Positions 26,636 to 34,321 of a stretch of DNA of 36,891 nucleotides are shown here, one piece after another (within the stretch, counting starts at the first letter, position 1; the number at the start of each line of letters is the position of its first letter). The position numbers and the translations under genes were made by a program. The notes under the pieces are model-generated. The model had not been told where the DNA came from. It worked only from the letters and a program-made list of their open reading frames with translations, and did no database searches. This stretch comes from Stieleria sedimenti (lineage in GTDB: Bacteria; Planctomycetota; Planctomycetia; Pirellulales; Pirellulaceae). The stretch lies in the NCBI RefSeq assembly GCF_025060895.1, contig NZ_JANZKV010000200.1, forward strand, positions 10,380-47,270, read 5' to 3'.

Positions 26636-27220
26636 ATGTCTCTCGAAATCATCTACTACCCGCATCCCACGCTTCGCTATGTCAGCAAGCCGATCAAGCG
26701 TGTCGACGCCGAATTGCGAAAAATCGCTGACGAGATGCTGGATTTGATGTACGAAGCCCGGGGTGTGGGGCTGGCGGCCAATCAAGTCGATCTGCCGCTG
26801 AGACTCTTTGTCGCAAATCCCACCGGCGAAAAAGGCAGTGGCGAAGAGTTCGTGGTCGTGAACCCCGAAGTCAGTCGGCCGAAGGGCAGCGAGGTGGGCG
26901 AAGAAGGTTGCCTTTCACTGCCAGGACTGACCGGAGACGTGATCCGCCCCAAATCGGTCCGCATCAGCGCGTACGACCTGAAAGGCAATCCCATCGAAAC
27001 CACGCTGGAAGGTTTTTTGGCGCGGATTTTCTTGCACGAGATCGATCACTTGGACGGGACCCTGTTTTTCGATCGCATGGGGGAACATGCGGCGTTGGAA
27101 CTGGAAGCCGGCATCGACGAGTTGGAAACCGATTTTCGCTCCAAGCAGGCGACCGGATCGATTCCGCCTGACGACCAGCTGGTCGCGCGGTTGTCTGAAT
27201 GGACGAATAAATATTGCTGA
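26636..27220 (+). CDS. def: Peptide deformylase
   Basis: Removes the formyl group from the N-terminal Met of nascent proteins; metal-dependent (Fe or Zn), cytoplasmic. The three motifs are G43-V-G-L-A-A-N-Q50, E90-G-C92-L-S-L-P96 and H134-E135-I-D-H138-L; C92, H134 and H138 bind the metal and E135 is catalytic. At 194 residues it carries an ordinary C-terminal extension after the last helix. The start is ATG 26636, where similarity begins ('MSLEIIYYPHPTL'); an open frame reaching back to 26321 has no support. fmt follows 34 bp later, a common pairing: Fmt adds the formyl group that Def later removes. Confidence 0.97.
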   Translation: MSLEIIYYPHPTLRYVSKPIKRVDAELRKIADEMLDLMYEARGVGLAANQVDLPLRLFVANPTGEKGSGEEFVVVNPEVSRPKGSEVGEEGCLSLPGLTGDVIRPKSVRISAYDLKGNPIETTLEGFLARIFLHEIDHLDGTLFFDRMGEHAALELEAGIDELETDFRSKQATGSIPPDDQLVARLSEWTNKYC

Positions 27221-27254
27221 GTCGAATCAGCGTTTTTTGAAAGAGAGCATCATC

Positions 27255-28208
27255 GTGCGCATCATCACCATGGGAACCGGTCCGTTTGCCGTTCCCTCGT
27301 TCGACGCCATTCGCCGTTCTGATCACACGCTGCTGGCCGTCGTCACCAAACCCGAACCGCCGATCAAAAGCCGCAAGGGACCTCCGCCGGCTCCGGTGCG
27401 GACCTGGGCCTCGCAGTACGAGCTGCCGATCCTGGATCCGGTCAGTATCAACGACGCCGAGGCGATTGCGCAACTCAAAGCCCTCCAGCCCGATCTGTTG
27501 GTGGTTTGCGACTACGGTCAAATCCTGAAACCCGACGCCTTGGCCGTCGCGAGTTTGGGCGGAATTAATCTGCACGGATCGCTGTTGCCGGCTTACCGAG
27601 GAGCCGCCCCGGTCCAACGAGCGCTGCTCAACGGCGACCGCGAAACCGGCGTCAGTGTGATCCAGATGACACCCAAGTTGGACGGTGGGCCGATCCTGGC
27701 CACCCGCCGAACCGACATCTCCGATCAGGAAACCGCCGGGCAACTCGAAGAGCGGCTTTCACAACTCGGCGTCGACCTGGTGATGCAAAGCATTGACGAT
27801 CTTTCGCGCTGGGATGGTGTGTCGACGATCGGTGAAGTCCAAGACACGACACGGTCCACCAAAGCGCCTCGATTGAGCAAACAGGAAGCACAAGTCGCTT
27901 GGCAACGGAGCCGTCGAGAGATCGATTGTTTGGTGCGTGGCATGCAACCCTGGCCGATCGCGTTCACGACGATCCAGGTCCGCGACAACAAGCCGCCGCT
28001 CCGATTGACCATCCTGAAGGTCACCCCGGTTGACGAGCCCACCGACGATTTACAGCCCGGACAAATCACGGGAAGCAAGGAATTGGTGGTGATGGCAGGC
28101 GACGGTGCGTTGCGAATCGACACCCTCTGTCCGGCCGGAAAACGCGAGATGAGCGGTGAAGAATTTCAACGCGGCTATCAACTGTCACGGGGATCGCAGT
28201 TCCAGTGA
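27255..28208 (+). CDS. fmt: Methionyl-tRNA formyltransferase
   Basis: Transfers a formyl group from 10-formyl-tetrahydrofolate to initiator Met-tRNA. The start is GTG 27255, giving the family's N-terminus 'VRIITMGTGPFAVPS'. The catalytic residues N105 and H107 lie in 'INLHGSLLPAYRGAAPVQRAL', and D143 is in 'MTPKLDGGPILA'. The C-terminal tRNA-binding domain (about 210-315) follows. Length of 317 residues is normal. It makes an operon with def. The gene uses the folate carrier, in contrast to the H4MPT enzyme encoded just upstream on the other strand. Confidence 0.96.
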   Translation: MRIITMGTGPFAVPSFDAIRRSDHTLLAVVTKPEPPIKSRKGPPPAPVRTWASQYELPILDPVSINDAEAIAQLKALQPDLLVVCDYGQILKPDALAVASLGGINLHGSLLPAYRGAAPVQRALLNGDRETGVSVIQMTPKLDGGPILATRRTDISDQETAGQLEERLSQLGVDLVMQSIDDLSRWDGVSTIGEVQDTTRSTKAPRLSKQEAQVAWQRSRREIDCLVRGMQPWPIAFTTIQVRDNKPPLRLTILKVTPVDEPTDDLQPGQITGSKELVVMAGDGALRIDTLCPAGKREMSGEEFQRGYQLSRGSQFQ

Positions 28209-28390
28209 CCCTCGATGCCGCCATCATGACACGCATTCTCTACCGTCATTGCACTGAAACGAATCGGCCTTCGCTGGACACCAGTCGAATCAAGATCTCG
28301 TTGCGACAGACCGCCGCCGGCTTGAAGGGTGGGTAAGACCGCGGGACTCCATCCAGTCACGAAGCTTCGATTCCTGTTTCTTGGCGAGCC

Positions 28391-28945
28391 TCAGTCGATC
28401 GAGCGGATCACCTTGGCGGGATTCCCGGCAACGACGACTCCGGGCGGCACGTCCTTCGTCACCACGCTGCCGGCAGCGATGACACTGCAGTCACCCACCG
28501 TCACCCCAGGGCAGACGATCGCCCTGCCGCCAATCCAGACATCATTTCCGATCGTGACGGTTTTTCCAAACTCCTCGGTTCGGCGGGGCACGGCTTCCAG
28601 GGGATGGGTGGCGGTGTAGATGTGAACGCCCGGGCCGACGAAAACAAAGTCACCCATGCGGACGTCACAAACATCCAGAATCACGCAATCGAAATTGAAG
28701 TAAACCTTTTTGCCGAGGTGGATGTTCGTTCCATAGTCACAATGAAACGGCGGTTCGAGCCAAACCGAATCGCCACCGCTGGCGAACAGTTTCCGCAAGA
28801 CGCCGCGTCGCAAGGCATCATCACGAGGCGACGACTGGTTGATCGCATGACATCGCATCCGGGCAGTCATGCGAGCTTCCGCCAGCTCCGGATCGCTTGG
28901 ATCGTATCGCTCGCCGGCCAACATTTTTTCGCGCTCACTCGGCAT
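28391..28945 (-). CDS. Maltose O-acetyltransferase-like hexapeptide enzyme
   Basis: A 184-residue sugar O-acetyltransferase of the Maa/NodL type, moving acetyl from acetyl-CoA to a sugar. The leading 'MPSEREKMLAGERYDPSDPEL' matches the family N-terminal cap, and residues about 75-180 form the left-handed beta-helix of hexapeptide repeats ('GTNIHLGKKVYFNFDCVILD', 'VTIGNDVWIGGRAIVCPGVTVGDCSVIAAGSVVTKDVPPGVVVAGNPAK'). The catalytic His is in 'IYTATHPLE'. It begins 13 bp after the DUF1559-like gene ends, on the same strand, so it may belong to the secretion operon, perhaps modifying a surface sugar; that is inference. Its 3' end is 182 bp from fmt. Confidence 0.92.
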   Translation of the reverse strand: MPSEREKMLAGERYDPSDPELAEARMTARMRCHAINQSSPRDDALRRGVLRKLFASGGDSVWLEPPFHCDYGTNIHLGKKVYFNFDCVILDVCDVRMGDFVFVGPGVHIYTATHPLEAVPRRTEEFGKTVTIGNDVWIGGRAIVCPGVTVGDCSVIAAGSVVTKDVPPGVVVAGNPAKVIRSID

Positions 28946-28958
28946 GCCGCAATGGGAT

Positions 28959-29870
28959 TCACTCGACACTCTGGCGCCGTTGTTCGTCCATCGATTGAAA
29001 GTGCAGTGGCAGACCGCCGTCACGACGATCGACCATCTGTTCCAAGACGCGTTGATCGGTCTGATCGGTCTGGAAACGGATTTCACCAGAACCGAACAGC
29101 ACATGGACGCCGGCGGGATGACGGCTGCCGATCGATCCGACCTCCAACGGGGACAGCGACGCGGACGGTTCTTCGGTGATCTGGATTCCGCCACCCACGT
29201 TGCGGAGTGTCGCGCGGGTGCCGCTGAGCCAGCCCAGGTCGTCGTATCGGAGCAGTTTTTCGGAAACGAACGCGGTGTTGGACATGCCGTCACTGATGTC
29301 GTCGCGGCTGATCGGCAAATTCAACACAAAGGCGCCGTGATCGGATTCGTCGATCGCTTTGTCCGTCGGGTGGTGCAAGCCCACATAACAACTGGCATTG
29401 GGTGGGTATCGTCCCGCCGACGGGCATTTCACGCCCGGATACTCCAGCTGCAATACTGCTGCGTTCGCGTCGTCGTAGATGCTGACGGAGCGATCGATCT
29501 GGGCTGCGATCACCGGCTGGTCGAGCAAATCAAGCAGGCGTCCCAGCCAATTGTGATGATTCCCCACCGGTTCACTTTGCACCGGTCCTGAATCGGCGAC
29601 CGTGCCGACGGGAAACTGCTGCCAGCGATCGTGGTAGCTTTGCAGTGCCATCCCGATCGGCGTCAACCGCGATTGGCACAGCGACCGGCGCGACGATTCC
29701 CGCATCGATTGCAATGCGGGCGCGGCCAATCCCACCAGAATTCCGATGATCGCGATCACGACCAATAATTCGACCAACGTGAACGCTCGACGGGGTGTAG
29801 ACATCGCTGGCAAATCAATTGGAGGTTCAAAACGGATCGGGGACGTTGTCGTCTCGTTTGGGCAGCTCAT
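28959..29870 (-). CDS. DUF1559-like pilin with long leader peptide
   Basis: A 303-residue prepilin-like protein. The processing site is A29|FTLVELLVV with Glu at +5, then a hydrophobic helix. It keeps some DUF1559 features ('CQSRL', 'GMSNTAFVSEKLL', 'SRHPAGVHVLFGSGEIRF') but is about 100 residues shorter than the two other DUF1559 proteins here and lacks the LWGALGTR end. A strong AAGGAG precedes ATG 29870, giving an unusually long 29-residue leader; ATG 29804 (leader of seven) has no such site. The start overlaps the PilX-like stop by 4 bp (ATGA). It is the last pilin gene in the secretion operon, so probably an initiating or minor pilin. Confidence 0.84.
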   Translation of the reverse strand: MSCPNETTTSPIRFEPPIDLPAMSTPRRAFTLVELLVVIAIIGILVGLAAPALQSMRESSRRSLCQSRLTPIGMALQSYHDRWQQFPVGTVADSGPVQSEPVGNHHNWLGRLLDLLDQPVIAAQIDRSVSIYDDANAAVLQLEYPGVKCPSAGRYPPNASCYVGLHHPTDKAIDESDHGAFVLNLPISRDDISDGMSNTAFVSEKLLRYDDLGWLSGTRATLRNVGGGIQITEEPSASLSPLEVGSIGSRHPAGVHVLFGSGEIRFQTDQTDQRVLEQMVDRRDGGLPLHFQSMDEQRRQSVE

Positions 29871-30226
29871 GTGTCGCTCCTTGCAAGTCGCTGGATGGAC
29901 AGGCCGGGTTGATCGTTGTGGTAGAGCGTGGCCTGGTACTGACGTTTGGTATCGGGACCACCGACGGATTCCACCAGGATCCATCGGTTTGAGTTCTGGT
30001 CCAGGGGCAGTCGTAGCTTTGAGTCTGGAGTGGGGTTGAACTGTTCGACCGCCTCGATCGCCGATTCAAGAGCCATGATCGACTGGTGATGCAGCGCGTG
30101 GTGACGTTCATTCGACGCACGACGCGCCACCGACACCGCGAACGTGCCGACCAGCAGGGCCAACATCAACACCAGCATCAACCCGATTGACCCGAAGCGT
30201 CTGATTTGTTTGGAGCGACGATTCAT
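29867..30226 (-). CDS. PilX/GspK-like minor pilus component
   Basis: A 119-residue protein with a basic start and a strong membrane helix ('SIGLMLVLMLALLVGTFAVSVA', 13-34), then a helical segment and a short beta-rich end. It has no FTLxE cleavage motif. That layout, and its position after GspI- and GspJ-like genes, resembles the PilX/GspK slot of type IV pilus and type II secretion operons; sequence similarity alone is weak. Four-base overlaps join it to the genes on both sides (30223-30226 and 29867-29870). Confidence 0.7.
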   Translation of the reverse strand: MNRRSKQIRRFGSIGLMLVLMLALLVGTFAVSVARRASNERHHALHHQSIMALESAIEAVEQFNPTPDSKLRLPLDQNSNRWILVESVGGPDTKRQYQATLYHNDQPGLSIQRLARSDT

Positions 30227-30744
30227 TCTCGTGTCGACCTTTCCGAAGCGAGGATCTCAATCGGTTGTTTAGGACGCTGAGTTGGTGTGATCGTCCACCG
30301 GACGGCTCGGATTTCCTCAAGCCATCGAACGTCTACTCTGGCGTCCTTGCCGAACGCGTAGCTGTCGACCGACGGAGCCGAGTCGTTTGATTCAACCACG
30401 CGTCGCTGGACCAGCGATTCATCGTCGATCCGATAGGTAATGGTTCGACCCAAAGTCGCGGCGGTCAACACCAGTTCGCCGTCTTTCACAACGCTGCGTG
30501 CGGCATGCCGAACGTCGCGGCGAACGTCGTCGGCAAATCGGCGGATCTCTTGCCGGTGAAATTGGTTTTGCGTCGCTCGCAGGCTGCTTTGGCGAGCGAT
30601 CGACACCAAGCTGATCACACCGCCCAACAGGGAGGCGGTCAACGTGAGCACCAGCAATAGCTCGATCAGCGTGAACCCTCCGGTCGTCGCGGGATGTCCG
30701 CCTCTCGGTCGCGAATGCATCAGGGGCGTCTTGTTTCGGTTCAT
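30223..30744 (-). CDS. GspJ-like minor pseudopilin
   Basis: A 173-residue prepilin: 'GG|FTLIELLLVLTLTASLLGG', Glu at +5, followed by a soluble domain with beta-strand character ('DGELVLTAATLGRTITYRIDDESLVQRRV'), the layout of GspJ. The leader is about 23 residues. ATG 30744 overlaps the stop of the preceding GspI-like gene by 4 bp, which supports it over an upstream in-frame start at 30765. In type II secretion GspJ caps the pseudopilus tip with GspI and GspK; the same gene order (I, J, K) occurs here. Confidence 0.82.
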   Translation of the reverse strand: MNRNKTPLMHSRPRGGHPATTGGFTLIELLLVLTLTASLLGGVISLVSIARQSSLRATQNQFHRQEIRRFADDVRRDVRHAARSVVKDGELVLTAATLGRTITYRIDDESLVQRRVVESNDSAPSVDSYAFGKDARVDVRWLEEIRAVRWTITPTQRPKQPIEILASERSTRE

Positions 30745-31118
30745 GACGTCGGCTCCAGTCGCCACAGGTGGTGCAACAATGAACGACCGCCGGTCTCCAT
30801 CTTGATGGTCAGATGCAGTCCTTGTGTGGATTCGAATTCGAACGGTTCGACGGCGACTTCCGCTTCCGAATCGGATTGCAACTCAGAGGCTTTGGTCGAA
30901 ATCTGCGAATAGGGGACGCTCGCCAACTGATCGGCCAAATTCTCGATCATCAACTGTCGGCGTAATCGATCCAGTGAATCGCGATCGTAGTCCATCCGGG
31001 CTTGATGTGTTTTGAGCGCAATCCCGGTGGCGGCCGCCAAAAACGCCATGGCGACCAGCATTTCGAACAACATGTACCCCTGTCGGCGTCGATGATTCTG
31101 TCGATGGGAACGAGTCAT
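30741..31118 (-). CDS. GspI-like minor pseudopilin
   Basis: A prepilin of about 125 residues. The basic leader ends RRQG|YMLFEMLVAMAFLAAATG, with Glu at +5 as in GspI/PilV. A short soluble domain follows. ATG 31118 is taken; a GTG at 31142 would add eight residues and cannot be excluded. The gene begins about 40 bp after the third GspF-like gene and overlaps the GspJ-like gene by 4 bp. Confidence 0.8.
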   Translation of the reverse strand: MTRSHRQNHRRRQGYMLFEMLVAMAFLAAATGIALKTHQARMDYDRDSLDRLRRQLMIENLADQLASVPYSQISTKASELQSDSEAEVAVEPFEFESTQGLHLTIKMETGGRSLLHHLWRLEPTS

Positions 31119-31161
31119 GGAGTTCAAACTCTTGTTTTTCACGGCCAGGAGGAACTGGAGA

Positions 31162-32448
31162 TCAGCCGGCCATCCCGCCGATCAGGCCATACAAAAAATG
31201 AAATAAAAACACTGTGTGGGCCAGCACGAAACCGCCGACCAGCACCGTCGCCAACGGGACGAACCACGCCATGCGGATTCTCCAGCGATGCGATTGGCGG
31301 CGTCCCACATCGCTGACTAATTTCGTGATCGCAGCGGGCAAGTTCCCGTTGTTCGCTGCGCAGGTCAACCAAACTTGCTCACGGGCGGAGACGACTTTGC
31401 CGCCCCGCATCGCGAGCGCCAGGGGAGTGCCGGCATCGAGCAAGCGGACGGCCGACCGGCAACGCGAACGAATCCAGCGAACGCGTGTGGATTGAGCCGC
31501 ACATTGCAGAATTTGTGTTTCGGCTTGTCCGGCACACATCCCGCGTTGAAGTGCCCGAAGGATTTCGCAGCGCCATTGGTCGATCGCCTTTTTGCCAAAC
31601 CAAGGGATGCAGCGTGCCATCCAATGCGGTAACCAGCGGACGATTCCAGCGAGCAACAGCCACGCCAGCAATAAACACACGACGATGTTCCCAAACCACG
31701 CAACGGTATCGAGCGCGGCATGGGAACGAATGCCTGAGAACGGCATTGCATCGTAGATCTCGTCAAACAGTGGGATCAGTTGCGATCGGATCAGCATTCC
31801 GAACAACCACGCGAGCAGCACTGTGGCAACGACGTAGGTGAACTGTTGGGCGGCCAGCGTCATGGCACGCGACGCTTCGTTCTGGTGCTGAACGGGTGCG
31901 ACCGGGTCACGAATCAAATTCAATTGCAGCGATTCTTCGTCGGACGAAACATCGTGTCCTGGAATCAAGATCGCAGCCACGGTATCGGCATCCAATGGCA
32001 GTCTTGCGCGACGGGCGGCGTCGGCGATCGCTTCGCCCCGATACAGGCGTTTGACACAACGTTTGGCTTGGCGAGCGATTCGGCTGCGACATCCGTTGGC
32101 CAGGTGGTCGAGCAACGAAGGCAGCGCGACACCGCTGTCGGCGGCCATCCGCAGCCAACGGTTGAGCGAACGCTGCTCTTCACGGTAACGCATCCGGCTC
32201 GCCGCGGCGATGGACACGACAAACAGTGCGACCAGCAACAAGGTCACCGGGTGCGGTGCCGCCGCGCACACCGCCAACAAACATACCACCCACATCAGCC
32301 ATTCCACCACGTCCAGAAACGCGATCAACAGCACCGGCATTGCAACCGCCGGACGACGCAGCAGTGGTCGTTTAACCGCGCGCGCGATTGCCGCCAAAAC
32401 AGCCGGAACTGCAATTGCGACGAACAGTTGAAGGATCCGATCGGTCAA
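31162..32448 (-). CDS. GspF-like inner-membrane protein, third of three
   Basis: A 428-residue membrane protein. Helical cytoplasmic modules of the T2SSF type lie at about 90-150 ('LNRWLRMAADSGVALPSLLDHLANG') and 290-390 ('CEILRALQRGMCAGQAETQILQ', 'RLLDAGTPLALAMRGG'), separated by two membrane helices. The N-terminus carries extra helices, and the C-terminus ends with one more ('FVPLATVLVGGFVLAHTVFLF'). The start is taken as TTG 32448, whose TTGA overlaps the preceding stop; the frame is open to 33036, but that would lie across the gene before it. GspF is the platform that couples the GspE ATPase to pilin insertion. Confidence 0.78.
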   Translation of the reverse strand: MTDRILQLFVAIAVPAVLAAIARAVKRPLLRRPAVAMPVLLIAFLDVVEWLMWVVCLLAVCAAAPHPVTLLLVALFVVSIAAASRMRYREEQRSLNRWLRMAADSGVALPSLLDHLANGCRSRIARQAKRCVKRLYRGEAIADAARRARLPLDADTVAAILIPGHDVSSDEESLQLNLIRDPVAPVQHQNEASRAMTLAAQQFTYVVATVLLAWLFGMLIRSQLIPLFDEIYDAMPFSGIRSHAALDTVAWFGNIVVCLLLAWLLLAGIVRWLPHWMARCIPWFGKKAIDQWRCEILRALQRGMCAGQAETQILQCAAQSTRVRWIRSRCRSAVRLLDAGTPLALAMRGGKVVSAREQVWLTCAANNGNLPAAITKLVSDVGRRQSHRWRIRMAWFVPLATVLVGGFVLAHTVFLFHFLYGLIGGMAG

Positions 32449-33269
32449 TACATCAACCCCCGTAACTGCGTCTGCATCGACATTCCCATCAACAGGAGTG
32501 CGAAAAAGGCGATGAAGACGGACGCTAACAGAAAACTGATCGACACGACCGCGGCCGTGCGATCGAGCCGCGATTGAGCCAAAACGTGACACTCCGACGT
32601 CGCCCGATGCCAGATCTGGACGGCTTGTTCGGTTGCTTGTTCGGCGGCACGCTCTTCGGTTGTCAAGGCGGCCAGCGCGGACAACGGTTGTTCTTGGATC
32701 GGTGACGATTGCAGAACCATCGACAGCGGATGGCCGAGCTCGATGCGTTTGGATGAAATCGCCGACCAACGCCGCAGCCCGGCATGATGAACCGACTCCG
32801 ATGCCTGCTGCAACGCGCTCCCGTAGGCCTGTGAGTGCAACAACGATTGGTAGATCGATTGACAAAACTCGCCCATCGCGACCATCCGCATCGTCGATCC
32901 GATCGATGGCATCGACCCGGCGACCGTTGACAACAGCGCCGGAAGGCGTTGCAGGATCATCATCAGAATCACGAGGTAGCCGATGATCGCGATGATCCCA
33001 GCGACGGCGTAGCCCAATGCCGTCATCTTCATCCACCTCACGTCGATCACCTCCGGTCTCCAGGAACGCAACACCACGGTGTCACTGGCGACTTCGGCCA
33101 TGGTCAGAATCAGATACAAGCCGACCGCCAGGGCGGCCAACAGATAGAAAACTCCAATCGAAACCACACGCGTCAGACGGCGACGCGTGTCCTCACGTAT
33201 CGATTGCCAGAGTTCGAGTTCGGCGGTCGTGGCAATGCTGTTTTCCAGCTCGACTTGCGATGGATTCAT
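32445..33269 (-). CDS. GspF-like inner-membrane protein, second of three (single module)
   Basis: A 274-residue membrane protein: a short cytoplasmic N-terminus, two membrane helices ('VVSIGVFYLLAALAVGLYLIL', 'GYAVAGIIAIIGYLVILMMIL'), a single T2SSF-like helical module ('FCQSIYQSLLHSQAYGSALQQASESVHHAGLRRW', 'IELGHPLSMVLQ') and a last helix ('VVSISFLLASVFIAFFALLLM'). Ordinary GspF has two modules, so this is roughly half of one. It overlaps both neighbours by 4 bp (33266-33269 ATGA; 32445-32448 TTGA). Confidence 0.78.
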   Translation of the reverse strand: MNPSQVELENSIATTAELELWQSIREDTRRRLTRVVSIGVFYLLAALAVGLYLILTMAEVASDTVVLRSWRPEVIDVRWMKMTALGYAVAGIIAIIGYLVILMMILQRLPALLSTVAGSMPSIGSTMRMVAMGEFCQSIYQSLLHSQAYGSALQQASESVHHAGLRRWSAISSKRIELGHPLSMVLQSSPIQEQPLSALAALTTEERAAEQATEQAVQIWHRATSECHVLAQSRLDRTAAVVSISFLLASVFIAFFALLLMGMSMQTQLRGLMY

Positions 33270-34321
33270 GGCAACACCTCACCGACGACGTCCAACAGCG
33301 GCTTCACAATGGCCTGCAATAAAATCACCATCATTGCGATCATTAGCATCCAAGTCACCAGACGCGGCAACATCTCGGTCCACCACAGTTGGTTGCGTTG
33401 AGACTTTTGCGTGTAGAGATCGCTCAGTCGCCCCAGATCCAACGCAATGCTCTCCGCCTGACGGTTTCCACTGACCAAATCCGCGACACAGCAACTGACC
33501 GGATCGGGCGTATCAGCGGGCATCGCCAACGAGGGTTCCGAGGTGGTTCCGCCACGTATTTTCTCGATCACGCCGGCCCACGATGCAGCGAACGTCGGGC
33601 CGGCGACTTCGGCGGCCGACTGAATCAACCGGCCCAGTTCCAGGTCACCCGCATTCGTCGCAGCCGGTCGGTCGGGCGGACTGACCTGGATTGCCAACCA
33701 GCGACAGAACGTGGCGTGATCGCGATACACAGAACCGCCGCTGATGGAGCGAGAAAAGCCCCAATACAACACCAGCGAAAACAATCCGACGACGATCAGG
33801 GTCGCGATGGCGGCCAGCATGAAGTCTTGGGCGAAGGTTTGACAGATTTCCGTGATCGACGGCGCGAACGCTGGTCGAATCAATTGCGATTCGGAGAGCG
33901 AAACGAGGATCCAGGGCATCACGAAAAACAGAACCGCCGCGGAAACGATGACGTTCAGCACCGGGTTGATCGACGCGAAACGGATCCGCCGCCGCGACTC
34001 ATCGGCTTGCCGAATCAACCGTCCTGCCTCGTCGATCGGCACGGTGGACCCGGTCCGTGCCATGACTTCCATCGCAACTCGCAGCGGCGTTTGATAACCG
34101 CGTGACAACGACGCAATCGACTCCGACGCCGGTTCTCCCCGGTCGATCTTGGACCGCACCGCCCTGGCTGCCCGCCCGATTTTACCCATCGATGCGTCAT
34201 CCAAATCGGCCAGTCCCGAAATCAAGGGACGCCCCGAAGCCGCCATCGCCGACACCTCGTTCAACAGCATCACCAGCGAGTCGTCGTCCAAGTTGATTTT
34301 CGGTGTGTCCGCTGTCGTCAT
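33266..34321 (-). CDS. GspF-like inner-membrane protein, first of three
   Basis: A 351-residue protein closest to ordinary GspF. An N-terminal T2SSF module ('LLNEVSAMAASGRPLISGLADL', 'SKIDRGEPASESIASLSRGY') is followed by a membrane helix ('VLNVIVSAAVLFFVMPWILV'), a second helix ('LAAIATLIVVGLFSLVLYWGF'), a second cytoplasmic module and a C-terminal helix ('MLMIAMMVILLQAIVKPLL'). ATG 34321 overlaps the gspE stop by 4 bp; upstream in-frame starts (to 34420) would lie within gspE and have no similarity. This is the first of three consecutive GspF-like genes. Confidence 0.85.
   Translation of the reverse strand: MTTADTPKINLDDDSLVMLLNEVSAMAASGRPLISGLADLDDASMGKIGRAARAVRSKIDRGEPASESIASLSRGYQTPLRVAMEVMARTGSTVPIDEAGRLIRQADESRRRIRFASINPVLNVIVSAAVLFFVMPWILVSLSESQLIRPAFAPSITEICQTFAQDFMLAAIATLIVVGLFSLVLYWGFSRSISGGSVYRDHATFCRWLAIQVSPPDRPAATNAGDLELGRLIQSAAEVAGPTFAASWAGVIEKIRGGTTSEPSLAMPADTPDPVSCCVADLVSGNRQAESIALDLGRLSDLYTQKSQRNQLWWTEMLPRLVTWMLMIAMMVILLQAIVKPLLDVVGEVLP

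Noticed and set aside
28945-29293. N-terminal extension of the acetyltransferase to 29293
   Set aside because: Similarity to the Maa family starts at ATG 28945; the extension lies across the DUF1559-like gene.
31162-33036. Reading the third GspF-like gene from 33036 as a 624-residue protein
   Set aside because: The first ~196 residues lie across the second GspF-like gene, are low-complexity in composition and lack similarity; TTG 32448 gives a TTGA overlap like the other junctions.
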